DNA of 40,211 nucleotides, taken from contig JALFNZ010000062.1 in NCBI GenBank assembly GCA_022774085.1, positions 1 to 40,211 on the forward strand, given 5' to 3'. Numbering within the stretch: the first letter of the stretch is position 1; every line of letters begins with the position of its first letter. This document shows positions 1 to 9,262 of the stretch, piece by piece. Origin of the DNA: Bacteroidales bacterium. GTDB lineage: Bacteria; Bacteroidota; Bacteroidia; Bacteroidales; UBA932. Position numbers and translations under genes: made by a program. A model generated the notes under the pieces. That model ran no database searches and had not been told where the DNA came from. It saw only the letters and a list, made by a program, of their open reading frames with translations.

Positions 1-2
1 AT

Positions 3-560
3 ACAATTGGCGACTATCTCGCTTCCAAGTTCAAAGAGCCTAAGACAGACACCAATGCTCCTGAGTTTGAAGCTGCAGAAAAAGCTGTCAAGGACAAAAT
101 CAGCAAACTTTTCTCTATTAAAGGAAAACGTTCTGTCGACTCATTCCACAAGGAACTCGGACACATCATGTGGGAGTATGTCGGAATGGCACGTAACGAG
201 GCTGGTCTCAAGAAGGCAATCAAACTCATTCAGGAACTTAAGGCTGAGTTTTGGAAGAACGTATATGTAGCCGGTGTAAACGGTGAGTTCAACCAGGAAC
301 TTGAGAAAGCTCTTCGTCTTGCTGACTTCTTTGAAATCGGTGAACTCATGGCTCGTGACGCCCTTAACAGGAACGAGTCCTGCGGTGGTCACTTCCGTGA
401 GGAAATGCAGACAGAAGATGGTGAGACCAAGAGGGATGACCAGAACTACATGTACGTTGCTGCATGGGAGTACAAGGGAGAAGGTGCTGAGCCAGAGCTT
501 CATAAGGAGCCTCTTGTTTATGAGAACATTAAGATTGCAACAAGAAACTATAAAGACTAA
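3..560 (+). CDS. frdA: Succinate dehydrogenase/fumarate reductase flavoprotein subunit, C-terminal part (5' truncated by window edge)
   Basis: Frame 3 is open from the window edge ([17 protein letters not shown]...[20 protein letters not shown]...[13 protein letters not shown]...[11 protein letters not shown]) and is followed immediately by the Fe-S subunit. Confidence 0.9.
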   Translation, partial: TIGDYLASKFKEPKTDTNAPEFEAAEKAVKDKISKLFSIKGKRSVDSFHKELGHIMWEYVGMARNEAGLKKAIKLIQELKAEFWKNVYVAGVNGEFNQELEKALRLADFFEIGELMARDALNRNESCGGHFREEMQTEDGETKRDDQNYMYVAAWEYKGEGAEPELHKEPLVYENIKIATRNYKD

Positions 561-565
561 TTGAC

Positions 566-1345
566 ATGGATTTGACATTGAAAGTTTGGCGTCAGAAAAA
601 CGCCAAGTCAGCAGGACACTTTGAGACATATAAGGTAAAGAACATTTCTCCTGACAGTTCTTTCCTCGAAATGCTCGATATCCTCAATGAACAGTTGATA
701 GCAGAGGGTCTGGATCCTGTTGCAGTCGATAAAGGTTGCAAGAGCAGTGGTCCTGTATCATTTGACCACGATTGCCGTGAAGGTATTTGCGGAGCATGTT
801 CGTTGTATATCAACGGCAGGGCACATGGTCCAGACGATGAAGTTACTACTTGCCAGCTTCACATGCGTAAATTCAAAGATGGCGACACTATAACAATCGA
901 GCCTTGGAGAAGCAAGGGATTCCCTGTAATCAAAGACCTCGTTGTGGATCGTCAGGCATTTGATAAGATTCTTCAGGCTGGTGGATTTATTTCAGTGGGA
1001 ACAGGTGGTGTTCCTGATGGTAATGCCATTGCAATCTCTCACGAGAAAGCTGAAGAGAGCATGGATGGTGCAGCTTGTATCGGTTGCGGTGCTTGTGTTG
1101 CTACTTGTAAGAACGGTTCTGCAATGCTCTTCGTAGCTGCACGCGTAAGCTCTCTTGCTCTTCTTCCTCAGGGTAAGGTAGAGGGTGCAAAACGTGCTAA
1201 AGCAATGGTTGCAAAAATGGATGAGCTCGGATTCGGCGCTTGTACAAACACCAGAGCATGTGAAATGGAATGTCCTAAACATATTACAGTATCACATATT
1301 GCACGTCTGAACAGAGAGTATCTTTGTGCTAAATTCCAGGACTAA
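566..1345 (+). CDS. frdB: Succinate dehydrogenase/fumarate reductase iron-sulfur subunit
   Basis: 2Fe-2S motif [15 protein letters not shown] and ferredoxin-type [15 protein letters not shown] plus [13 protein letters not shown] clusters. Confidence 0.93.
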   Translation: MDLTLKVWRQKNAKSAGHFETYKVKNISPDSSFLEMLDILNEQLIAEGLDPVAVDKGCKSSGPVSFDHDCREGICGACSLYINGRAHGPDDEVTTCQLHMRKFKDGDTITIEPWRSKGFPVIKDLVVDRQAFDKILQAGGFISVGTGGVPDGNAIAISHEKAEESMDGAACIGCGACVATCKNGSAMLFVAARVSSLALLPQGKVEGAKRAKAMVAKMDELGFGACTNTRACEMECPKHITVSHIARLNREYLCAKFQD

Positions 1346-1361
1346 ATCCTATAAATTATAC

Positions 1362-1397
1362 AAAAAGAGAGGCTGACCCCGTCAGCCTCTCTTTTTT
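1362..1397 (+). terminator. Rho-independent terminator after frdB
   Basis: GAGAGGCTGAC-CCC-GTCAGCCTCTC perfect 11 bp stem followed by TTTTTT. Confidence 0.9.
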
Positions 1398-1487
1398 ATA
1401 TAATTTTCACAGTAATCCCTAATCATTCCAATCTGATTATTCCCTTGTAATTTCTACGGGAGGTACAAAGCACTGAAATGGATAAAT

Positions 1488-2675
1488 TTACCAAAGAAAA
1501 TTATCAAAAGGATACCTCCCCGCATGAATCTCAGCCACCATCTTATAAAGGTCACCCCTCAATTTGTCGATACCGATTCTATTCTTGGCGGAGATAAAAA
1601 TACAAGGAGTATTCTCCTTCGCAATCCAGCTGTTCTTAAATTCTTCTAAAGTGTAATTTTCAGGCCTTTTAGGCTCTAACGAGAACTCATCGTACTCTTC
1701 ATACCTATAAGCATCAATCTTGTTAAAAACAACGAAAATAGGCTTGTTTATAGCCTTGATATCTTTCAGTGTTTCTTCGACAACTCTTATATGCTCTTCA
1801 AAATTAGGATGAGATATGTCCACAACATGCATCAGAATATCAGCTTCTCGTACCTCATCCAGGGTACTTTTGAATGCTTCAACAAGTTGTGTGGGCAGTT
1901 TTCTGATAAAACCTACCGTGTCACTTAGCAGGAATGGAACATTTTCAATGACCACTTTTCTGACAGTAGTATCAAGGGTAGCAAACAGTTTATTCTCCGC
2001 AAAAACATCGCTCTTGGCCAGCAGATTCATCAATGTGCTCTTACCCACATTGGTATATCCGACAAGAGAAATTCTTACTAATGAACCTCTGTTTCCACGC
2101 TGTGAAGCCATCTGCTTGTCAACTTTCTTCAGTTGTTCTTTCAGTTTGCTAATCTTATCCTGGATGATTCTTCGGTCTGTTTCAATCTGGGTTTCACCAG
2201 GACCTCTCATTCCTATACCTCCCTTCTGCCTTTCAAGGTGAGTCCACATACGCGTCAGACGAGGAAGAAGGTACTGATATTGAGCAAGTTCCACCTGCAT
2301 TTTAGCATAAGCAGTCTTTGCCCTCTGAGCAAAAATATCAAGAATAAGGTTAGTTCTGTCCAATATCCTTACGTTAAGTTCCTTTTCTATGTTTCTCAAC
2401 TGGGTAGGGGAGAGCTCATCATCGAAGATTACTACATCAATAAAGTTTTCTTCAATATAGGTCTTTATTTCTTGAAGTTTACCACTTCTTATATATGTCC
2501 TGTTGTCAGGCTTATCTACTTTCTGAATGAATTTCTTTTGACCTTCAGCTCCTGCAGTCTCCGCAAGAAACTCAAGTTCATCAAGATATTCCATTATCTG
2601 TCTTTCGTCGTCACCCTGCTTGATTACACCTACGAAGACAGCCTTTTCTCTATATTTTTCTTCTAATTTAGCCAT
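1488..2675 (-). CDS. hflX: GTPase HflX
   Basis: HflX N-domain (YIRSGKLQEI..VIFDDELSPTQLRNIEKEL), GGIGMRGPGETQIETDRR, and G motifs GYTNVGKSTL, DTVGFI, NKID. Confidence 0.95.
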   Translation of the reverse strand: MAKLEEKYREKAVFVGVIKQGDDERQIMEYLDELEFLAETAGAEGQKKFIQKVDKPDNRTYIRSGKLQEIKTYIEENFIDVVIFDDELSPTQLRNIEKELNVRILDRTNLILDIFAQRAKTAYAKMQVELAQYQYLLPRLTRMWTHLERQKGGIGMRGPGETQIETDRRIIQDKISKLKEQLKKVDKQMASQRGNRGSLVRISLVGYTNVGKSTLMNLLAKSDVFAENKLFATLDTTVRKVVIENVPFLLSDTVGFIRKLPTQLVEAFKSTLDEVREADILMHVVDISHPNFEEHIRVVEETLKDIKAINKPIFVVFNKIDAYRYEEYDEFSLEPKRPENYTLEEFKNSWIAKENTPCIFISAKNRIGIDKLRGDLYKMVAEIHAGRYPFDNFLW

Positions 2676-2686
2676 TTTAATCAGAA

Positions 2687-2718
2687 AAACGACCGATCAA
2701 ATCTTTGGTCGGTCGTTT
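2687..2718 (-). terminator. Hairpin terminator between tonB-like gene and hflX
   Basis: AAACGACCGA / TCGGTCGTTT inverted repeat. On the minus strand it is followed by a T-tract (..GGTCGTTTTTCTG). Confidence 0.7.
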
Positions 2719-2735
2719 ATATTATTATTGTCAAA

Positions 2736-3425
2736 TTATCTCAACTGGAAGATTACAGGGAATGTGTAGGTTACAGGAACCGCACGGTCTCTCTGTTTTC
2801 CCGGTTTCCACTTAGGAGACATTGAAACTACTCTGACAGCCTCTTTATCAAGTGAAGGGTCAACACCACGAAGAACTTTTACCTTGGTAACCGATCCATC
2901 TTTCTCAACTGTAAACTGGAGTGTAACACGACCCTGTACACCATTTTCCTTTGCAATCTCAGGATAAACGAGTCTTGAGTTCACCCATTTTGAGAATTGG
3001 TTAGCATCTCCACCCTGGAATGACGGCTTTTCCTCTACGAGCTGGAATGGGATAGCCTCTTCCTCGACAACTTCCTCTTCAACCTCTACATAGTCCATAA
3101 TCTCAACTCCTGAGTCTGCATTATCCTCGAGGTTCATGAACATGTCATCATCAACTTTAATTTCATCGTCAACGATGTCGATCTGGTCTGAAAGGATAGG
3201 AATCTTAGGTGCTGATGGTGGAGGAGGAGGAGTTTCCTGGGTAATAGGAATAATTTCCTCTTCGGTTACGACCTGGGTCGTATCTTCAAGTGAAGATACA
3301 GTAGTTTCAGTGCTTGTCCACTCGAATCCTACGAGTGTAATGCCTAATGCAATCACAAGCCCAATTTCCACAAACAGGAGTTTCTTGTTCTCCAAGCTTG
3401 CCTTCTCTGACTTTTTGATTTCCAT
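2736..3425 (-). CDS. Energy transducer TonB family protein
   Basis: N-terminal TM anchor, proline-rich TPPPPPSAP, acidic linker, C-terminal TonB domain (YPEIAKENGVQGRVTLQFTVEKDGSVTKVKVLRGVDPSLDKEAVRVV..PKWKPGKQRDRAVPVTYTFPVIFQL). Confidence 0.92.
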   Translation of the reverse strand: MEIKKSEKASLENKKLLFVEIGLVIALGITLVGFEWTSTETTVSSLEDTTQVVTEEEIIPITQETPPPPPSAPKIPILSDQIDIVDDEIKVDDDMFMNLEDNADSGVEIMDYVEVEEEVVEEEAIPFQLVEEKPSFQGGDANQFSKWVNSRLVYPEIAKENGVQGRVTLQFTVEKDGSVTKVKVLRGVDPSLDKEAVRVVSMSPKWKPGKQRDRAVPVTYTFPVIFQLR

Positions 3426-3532
3426 ATCTGTTAGTGTATTTATAAATTCACTTTTGCCCGGTAAAGTTAGAAAGAATAATTTTTATTTCAAACTTTTTAT
3501 ACATTTTGTAGATTTGCAAAAAATTATTTACC

Positions 3533-3952
3533 ATGATTTCCTATTATTTTGAGGATACAGACTTCATTTTTAAGGGTAAAACCAAGAATAACCGTTGGTT
3601 GAAACTTGTTGCCGAGAGTGAGATTCGACGTATCGGCAACATCTCTATTATTTTCTGTTCAGATAATTACATTCTTGATGTTAACCAGAAATACCTTCAA
3701 CATGATTATTTTACCGATATCATCACTTTTGATTATTGTGAATCTGATAAACTGTCAGGGGATCTTTTCATAAGTGTTGACAGTGTAAGAGAGAACTCCA
3801 TTGAATACGGTACTGAGTTCGAAGACGAATTAAACAGGGTGATTGTTCATGGAGTCTTGCATCTTATCGGTTATGATGACCATTCAAAGTCTGATATTGA
3901 AATGATGAGGAAGAAGGAGAATTACTATCTTTCATTAAGAGATCTTATATAA
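3533..3952 (+). CDS. ybeY: rRNA maturation endoribonuclease YbeY
   Basis: YbeY metal-binding motif HGVLHLIGYDDH; stop overlaps the mnmG start (TAATG). Confidence 0.93.
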   Translation: MISYYFEDTDFIFKGKTKNNRWLKLVAESEIRRIGNISIIFCSDNYILDVNQKYLQHDYFTDIITFDYCESDKLSGDLFISVDSVRENSIEYGTEFEDELNRVIVHGVLHLIGYDDHSKSDIEMMRKKENYYLSLRDLI

Positions 3953-6051
3953 TGTTTGGAAATAATTATGATGTTATAGTAGTAGGAGGAGGTCATGCCG
4001 GTTGTGAAGCTGCAATGGCCGCCTCAAAGATGGGTTCATCGGTTTTGCTTATATCCATGGATATGGGCAAATTTGCTCAAATGTCCTGCAATCCAGCTAT
4101 AGGTGGAATAGCTAAAGGTCAGATAGTCAGGGAGATAGATGCTTTGGGAGGATACACAGGTATAGTAACTGATTCTTCTACTCTCCAGTTCCGCATGCTT
4201 AATCGATCCAAAGGACCAGCAATGTGGAGTCCTCGTGCTCAATGTGATAAAATCCATTTCTCTCTTAACTGGCGAAAAATCCTTGAAAGTAATTGTAAAT
4301 TAGATATTTACCAAGATACAGTCACAAATTTTATCTTTTCAGAATCGAAAATTTCAGGAGTCCGTACAACTACCGGGGCAATTTTCAATTCTCAGACAGT
4401 TATCTTGACAGCCGGGACCTTCCTTGACGGAAAAATGTTCATCGGAAGAACAATGTTCGAAGGAGGCAGGATAGGTGAGTTACCTTCACACGGATTAACT
4501 TCTCAACTTGTTTCCATGGGAATAAGGACAGCAAGAATGAAAACCGGTACACCCCCTCGAATTGATATTTCTTCTGTCAATACATCCAGACTTGTTCATC
4601 AGACCGGAGATACAGTTCCTGACAAATTCTCTTATCTTCCATATCTTTCGACAGCACAGAATGGAACTCCTCAGATGCCTTGTTTCATTGTCCATACCAA
4701 TCCTCAGGTTCATGATATCCTGAAAAGCGGATTCGGTGACTCTCCTCTTTTCACTGGATTGATAAAAGGTATAGGACCACGTTACTGCCCTAGTATTGAA
4801 GATAAACTCAGAACATTTGCAGATAAACAAGAACATCAGCTATTCCTTGAACCAGAAGGACGTTTTACTAATGAATATTATCTCCAGGGATTTTCTTCTT
4901 CCCTTCCTTTGAATATCCAGATGGATGCTCTTCATTCAATCCAGGGATTAGAAGATGTTAAAGTGTTCCGTCCTGCTTATGCAGTCGAGTATGACTATTT
5001 CGACCCGACTCAGCTCAAACCTAACCTTGAATTGAAAGAGATAGAAAACTTGTTCTTTGCAGGACAGATAAACGGAACAACTGGATATGAGGAAGCTGCA
5101 GCCCAGGGTTTAATGGCTGGTATAAACGCTCATCTCAAGGTTCATGAAAAAGACCCGTTCATTTTGAAAAGAGACGAGGCTTATATAGGTGTTCTTATAG
5201 ATGACCTCATTACTAAGGGAGTTGATGAACCTTATAGAATGTTTACTTCAAGAGCTGAATATAGGATTCTTCTCAGACAGGATAATGCTGACCTGAGACT
5301 GACTCCTTTATCTCACAATATAGGATTCGCAGACGATTTCAGGTATGATTATACAATGAAAAAATACGATAAGATTTCATCTTTAAACGAGTTTTTCGAA
5401 CAAGCATCCATCAAACCAGATGAGGTTAATTCATATTTGGAGTCAGTTTCATCTGCCCCTGTTGAGCATAGAGTTAAGATATCAAATCTTATATCACGTC
5501 CTCAAACATCAATTCATTCTATTTTTGATTTAGTTCCACGTGGAACTTTAAATAAATATCAAATTAATGTTGATGATATGTTTGATTCTCCGATTAATTG
5601 TATATGCCAAGAATATTCAGAGCTTGTTAAATATAATTCATATTCTGATTTAAGTAATACTTTAGGTAAAGAATCAGGTAAAGTTATTTCAATGGCAGAT
5701 GCCGGATATGTACTTCAGACAAATTCAGAATATCCCTTATCACTTCTTGAAAAGGGAAGAATGGATGAAATTATAAAAGAAAATTACAAGAGAGAGATTC
5801 TTGATTCCTCAGAGATTTCTATCAAGTATAAGGGCTATATCGAGAGAGAAAAACAACTTGCTGATAAAATCCAACGTTTGGAGAATCTTCTAATTCCTGA
5901 AGATTTCGACTTTGATAAAGTGGAAAGCCTTTCTATTGAATGCAGACAGAAATTGAAAAAATATTCTCCTCGTACTATAGCACAAGCTTCTCGAATATCG
6001 GGAGTATCACCAGCTGATATATCTGTTCTGTTGGTTTATTTTGGAAGATAA
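3952..6051 (+). CDS. mnmG: tRNA uridine-5-carboxymethylaminomethyl(34) synthesis enzyme MnmG (GidA)
   Basis: YDVIVVGGGHAGCEAAMAASKMG, SCNPAIGGIAKGQIVREIDALGG, GRFTNEYYLQGFSSSLP, AGQINGTTGYEEAAAQGL, C-terminal QASRISGVSPADISVLLVY. At 699 aa it is longer than the usual ~630 aa. Confidence 0.96.
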   Translation: MFGNNYDVIVVGGGHAGCEAAMAASKMGSSVLLISMDMGKFAQMSCNPAIGGIAKGQIVREIDALGGYTGIVTDSSTLQFRMLNRSKGPAMWSPRAQCDKIHFSLNWRKILESNCKLDIYQDTVTNFIFSESKISGVRTTTGAIFNSQTVILTAGTFLDGKMFIGRTMFEGGRIGELPSHGLTSQLVSMGIRTARMKTGTPPRIDISSVNTSRLVHQTGDTVPDKFSYLPYLSTAQNGTPQMPCFIVHTNPQVHDILKSGFGDSPLFTGLIKGIGPRYCPSIEDKLRTFADKQEHQLFLEPEGRFTNEYYLQGFSSSLPLNIQMDALHSIQGLEDVKVFRPAYAVEYDYFDPTQLKPNLELKEIENLFFAGQINGTTGYEEAAAQGLMAGINAHLKVHEKDPFILKRDEAYIGVLIDDLITKGVDEPYRMFTSRAEYRILLRQDNADLRLTPLSHNIGFADDFRYDYTMKKYDKISSLNEFFEQASIKPDEVNSYLESVSSAPVEHRVKISNLISRPQTSIHSIFDLVPRGTLNKYQINVDDMFDSPINCICQEYSELVKYNSYSDLSNTLGKESGKVISMADAGYVLQTNSEYPLSLLEKGRMDEIIKENYKREILDSSEISIKYKGYIEREKQLADKIQRLENLLIPEDFDFDKVESLSIECRQKLKKYSPRTIAQASRISGVSPADISVLLVYFGR
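5532..5547. promoter_or_regulatory. Candidate parS (ParB-binding) site 1, inside mnmG
   Basis: Perfect 16 bp palindrome AGTTCCACGTGGAACT, closely matching the general parS consensus TGTTNCACGTGNAACA. Confidence 0.65.
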
Positions 6052-6053
6052 AA

Positions 6054-6069
6054 AGTTCCACGTGGAACT
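6054..6069. promoter_or_regulatory. Candidate parS (ParB-binding) site 2, between convergent mnmG and ruvA
   Basis: Identical 16 bp palindrome AGTTCCACGTGGAACT, starting 3 nt after the mnmG stop codon. Confidence 0.68.
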
Positions 6070-6081
6070 AAAACCATAAGC

Positions 6082-6666
6082 CTAGAGTTTTTTCAGAGCG
6101 AGTTTTATAAGCTCCTCGACAGAAGCTCCAGGCTTTTCTTTTATAATAGAATTAAGCACTTTGTTGACATTTGGTTTTGTGAATCCTAGCATAACCAAAG
6201 CCGTGGTAGCTTCTTCTGCGTTGCTGTTTGCTGCACTTTGGAAGAGGGTAGTGTCCGATCCTCCACCTTTGACTACCTTATCCTTCAGCTCAAGAATGAG
6301 TCTCTGGGCGCTTTTGAGACCGATACCTTTTATGCTTTTTATCTTGTTGATGTCCTCTGATATTATTGCATTTCTGATTTCATCCGCTGTAAGGGAAGAT
6401 AACATCATTCTTGCAGTGGATGCTCCTATACCTGACACTCCAATCAGAAGACGGAATAGTTCCCTTTCATCCTTTGTACAGAATCCATAGTAGAGTTCCT
6501 CGTCTTCACGCAAGTAATGATGGATATATACGATAACATCCTCTTTTGTGTTGAATCCTTCATAGGATTGAAGTGAAATAAGTATTCTGTATCCTATTCC
6601 ATGACACTCTACTACCATATCCGTTGGTGTCAATTCTATGGTTCTGCCTTTAATATAATCTATCAT
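6082..6666 (-). CDS. ruvA: Holliday junction branch migration protein RuvA
   Basis: MIDYIKGRTIELTPTDMVVECHGIGYRI..LLIGVSGIGASTARMMLSSL..IKGIGLKSAQRLILELKDK. Start set at 6666 because the -7-like box lies between it and the longer ORF start (6705). Confidence 0.92.
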   Translation of the reverse strand: MIDYIKGRTIELTPTDMVVECHGIGYRILISLQSYEGFNTKEDVIVYIHHYLREDEELYYGFCTKDERELFRLLIGVSGIGASTARMMLSSLTADEIRNAIISEDINKIKSIKGIGLKSAQRLILELKDKVVKGGGSDTTLFQSAANSNAEEATTALVMLGFTKPNVNKVLNSIIKEKPGASVEELIKLALKKL

Positions 6667-6693
6667 AATGCTGCCTGATTTTTGTATCTGATG

Positions 6694-6701
6694 CAAATTT
6701 A
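6694..6701 (-). promoter_or_regulatory. Bacteroidota-type -7 element (TAAATTTG) for ruvA
   Basis: Minus strand TAAATTTG fits TAnnTTTG, ~28 nt upstream of the MIDYIKG start. No clear -33 TTG. Confidence 0.45.
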
Positions 6702-6735
6702 TCATAAAATCAGATTAAAAGAGAAATATGTTTAG

Positions 6736-6743
6736 TAAATTTG
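6736..6743 (+). promoter_or_regulatory. Bacteroidota-type -7 element (TAAATTTG) for sufS
   Basis: TAAATTTG followed by ATG at 6764. No clear -33 TTG. Confidence 0.4.
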
Positions 6744-6763
6744 CAGGATTTTCAGATAATAAT

Positions 6764-7993
6764 ATGGCTTCTATTAGTGACATACGTTCCATGTTCCCGG
6801 CACTTGAAAGAAAAGTGTATGGGAAGAGTCTTGTGTATTTGGACAATGCTGCCACAGGACAAAGACTTTCCTCTGTGATTGAAATGTGGGATGAATCGAG
6901 CAGAAACCACAATTCTAATCTTCACAGAGCTGTTCATTTGCTCGCATCCGAGGCAACAGAGGAATATGAGTCTGCAAGGGATGCAATAAGGCAGTATATC
7001 AATGCTGAAAGCAGGGAAGAGGTTATTTTTACCTCCGGAACAACAGCTTCGATCAATCTTGTAGCTTATAGTTTCGGCGAAGCCTTTGTTAAGGAAGGAA
7101 GTGAAATCATTGTCACGGAAGTTGAACATCATTCCAATATAGTTCCGTGGCAGTTACTCTGTCAAAGGAAGGGTGCTTTCCTGAAAGTGCTTCCTGTGGA
7201 TGATGATGGATATCTCAGAATTGAATGTCTTGAGAAAATGATAAACGACAATACTGCGATAGTATGTGTCAGTCATATTTCCAATGTTCTGGGCATTGTG
7301 AATCCGGTGAAGGAAATTGTGAGGATATGTCATTTAAAAGGTATTCCTGTCTTGATAGATGGTGCTCAGGGAGTTGTTCACTGCAGTGTGGATGTGCAGG
7401 ATCTTGATTGTGATTTTTATGCCTTTTCAGGTCATAAGATTTATGCTGCAACCGGTACAGGAGTATTGTATGGAAAGAAGAGATGGCTTGAAGCAATGCC
7501 TCCGTTCTTGGGAGGTGGGGAGATGGTCGGTACGGTGAAATTCTCCGGAACCACTTATGCTCCGCTTCCTATGAAGTTTGAAGCTGGAACTCAGAACTTT
7601 TCTTCAGCTATTACCATCAGACCAGCTTTAGAATTCCTTAAATCATTGAATGATAAGGAGTTAAATCAATATTATGAAAAAGTGAAGACTTTTGTATATG
7701 ATTCTCTTATAAATGATAAGAGAATTCGACTTTTTGGTGTTCCTCGTGGAACAACCGAAGACAAGATTCCTTTGTTTTCGTTCTGTGTTGAAGGGGTTCA
7801 TCATGAGGATTTGGCTCTTATTTTAGATAAGATGGGTATAGCAACCAGGTCCGGACAAATGTGTGCAGAGCCAATAATGGACAGGTTCGGAGTGTCTGGT
7901 ATGCTCCGGGCTTCATTTGCTCCGTATAATACCATTGAAGAGGCTGAATATTTTATTGAATGCCTGAACAGGGCAATAAAGATGTTAAGATAA
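6764..7993 (+). CDS. sufS: SufS-type cysteine desulfurase
   Basis: LVYLDNAATGQ, HHSNIVPWQLLC, SGHKIYAATGTGVLYG, RSGQMCAEP. Start taken at MASISDIRSMFPAL; the ORF also opens at 6728. Confidence 0.93.
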   Translation: MASISDIRSMFPALERKVYGKSLVYLDNAATGQRLSSVIEMWDESSRNHNSNLHRAVHLLASEATEEYESARDAIRQYINAESREEVIFTSGTTASINLVAYSFGEAFVKEGSEIIVTEVEHHSNIVPWQLLCQRKGAFLKVLPVDDDGYLRIECLEKMINDNTAIVCVSHISNVLGIVNPVKEIVRICHLKGIPVLIDGAQGVVHCSVDVQDLDCDFYAFSGHKIYAATGTGVLYGKKRWLEAMPPFLGGGEMVGTVKFSGTTYAPLPMKFEAGTQNFSSAITIRPALEFLKSLNDKELNQYYEKVKTFVYDSLINDKRIRLFGVPRGTTEDKIPLFSFCVEGVHHEDLALILDKMGIATRSGQMCAEPIMDRFGVSGMLRASFAPYNTIEEAEYFIECLNRAIKMLR

Positions 7994-7994
7994 T

Positions 7995-8417
7995 ATGTAC
8001 GATAATATGACATTGCAGGAGGCTGAGAATGCCGTTATCGGGGAATTTTCCATGTACGATGAGTGGTTGGACAAATATGAGTACCTTATCGAGCTTGGAA
8101 AGAATCTCGGCGAATATCCTCAGTCGGCAAAGACTGATGACAAACTTATCAAAGGATGTCAATCCAGAGTCTGGCTTGATTATTATATTCAGGATGGAAA
8201 AGTCTTTTTCCAAGCAGACAGTGATGCGATAATCACGAAGGGAATCATCTCTCTTCTCATAAGTATTTATTCTGGAAGGACACCTTCTGAAATTGCTTCT
8301 TCGGACTTTTCTGTGGTAGAAAAAATAGGACTGAAAGAGAATCTTTCCCCTACACGCGCCAACGGACTCGTGTCGATGATTGCGAAAATCCGTCAGGTGG
8401 CTCAGGAGAATAAATAA
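7995..8417 (+). CDS. sufE: SufE family Fe-S cluster assembly protein
   Basis: LIELGKNLGEYPQSAKTDDKLIKGCQSRVWLDYYIQDGKVFFQADSDAIITKGIISLLISIYSGRTPSEI. Confidence 0.93.
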   Translation: MYDNMTLQEAENAVIGEFSMYDEWLDKYEYLIELGKNLGEYPQSAKTDDKLIKGCQSRVWLDYYIQDGKVFFQADSDAIITKGIISLLISIYSGRTPSEIASSDFSVVEKIGLKENLSPTRANGLVSMIAKIRQVAQENK

Positions 8418-8426
8418 TATCATTTT

Positions 8427-8738
8427 ATGCCAAGTTTAGAAAGAGATATAATTATGGCTCTCAGGCAGGTCTATGACCCTGAGATACCGGTGAACATATA
8501 CGATCTCGGACTTATCTATGAGATTAAAGTGGATGAAGGACATAATGTTTTCATTCAGATGACTCTTACAGCACCCAATTGCCCTATGGCTGATTATGTG
8601 GTGGATCAGGTAAAATCTGCAATTGAGGATGTTCCCGGAGTTGTTACTGCTACAATAGAACTGGTTTTTGAACCGGTATGGGATAAAAGCAGGATGTCTG
8701 AGGAGGCCCTTGTTGAATTGGGGCTTGATGAGGACTGA
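8427..8738 (+). CDS. DUF59/MIP18-family iron-sulfur assembly protein (SufT/PaaD-like)
   Basis: ALRQVYDPEIPVNIYDLGLIYEI..MTLTAPNCPMADYVVDQVKSAI; adjacent to sufSE. Confidence 0.9.
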   Translation: MPSLERDIIMALRQVYDPEIPVNIYDLGLIYEIKVDEGHNVFIQMTLTAPNCPMADYVVDQVKSAIEDVPGVVTATIELVFEPVWDKSRMSEEALVELGLDED

Positions 8739-8744
8739 GAAATA

Positions 8745-9236
8745 ATGAAGAAAATTCTGCTATATTTGTCGCTTGGTTCCAATATCGGGGACAGGAAGTA
8801 CAATATCCTGAGGGCTTTGGAGTGTCTTGACAAGGCTTTCAAGGTGCCATATTCGAGACTTTCCTCTTTGATTGAGACGGATCCCTGGGGATTTGATTGT
8901 GACGAGAAATTCATCAATGCCGTAGTGGTATATGAACTTGATTTTCCCATGGTTTTTGATCCTGAGAAAGCTGGTGAATCCATACTTGATATTTGTAAGG
9001 GAATTGAGGCTGATTTTGGAAGAATTTCCAAAGTACAATATGACGGATATGGTCGCAGGATATATTGCTCGAGGATAATTGACATTGATATATTGTTCCT
9101 TGGAAATGAAAGAATTGATACGGAAATATTGACTGTACCACATAGACTGATGCACTTGAGGGATTTTGTCATGATTCCTTTAAGGGAGGTGGCTACAGGG
9201 TCTGTCATTGATTCTTTTCCAGAGATATTTAATTGA
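8745..9236 (+). CDS. folK: 2-amino-4-hydroxy-6-hydroxymethyldihydropteridine pyrophosphokinase
   Basis: YLSLGSNIGDRKYNI..ETDPWGFDCDEKFINAVVVYE..YGRRIYCSRIIDIDILFLGNERIDTEILTVPHRLMHLRDFVMIPL. Confidence 0.93.
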   Translation: MKKILLYLSLGSNIGDRKYNILRALECLDKAFKVPYSRLSSLIETDPWGFDCDEKFINAVVVYELDFPMVFDPEKAGESILDICKGIEADFGRISKVQYDGYGRRIYCSRIIDIDILFLGNERIDTEILTVPHRLMHLRDFVMIPLREVATGSVIDSFPEIFN

Positions 9237-9262
9237 TTATTAATTATATAACTAATATTACT

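Noticed and set aside
2133-2666. 177 aa plus-strand ORF opposite hflX
   Set aside because: Antisense translation, no domain.
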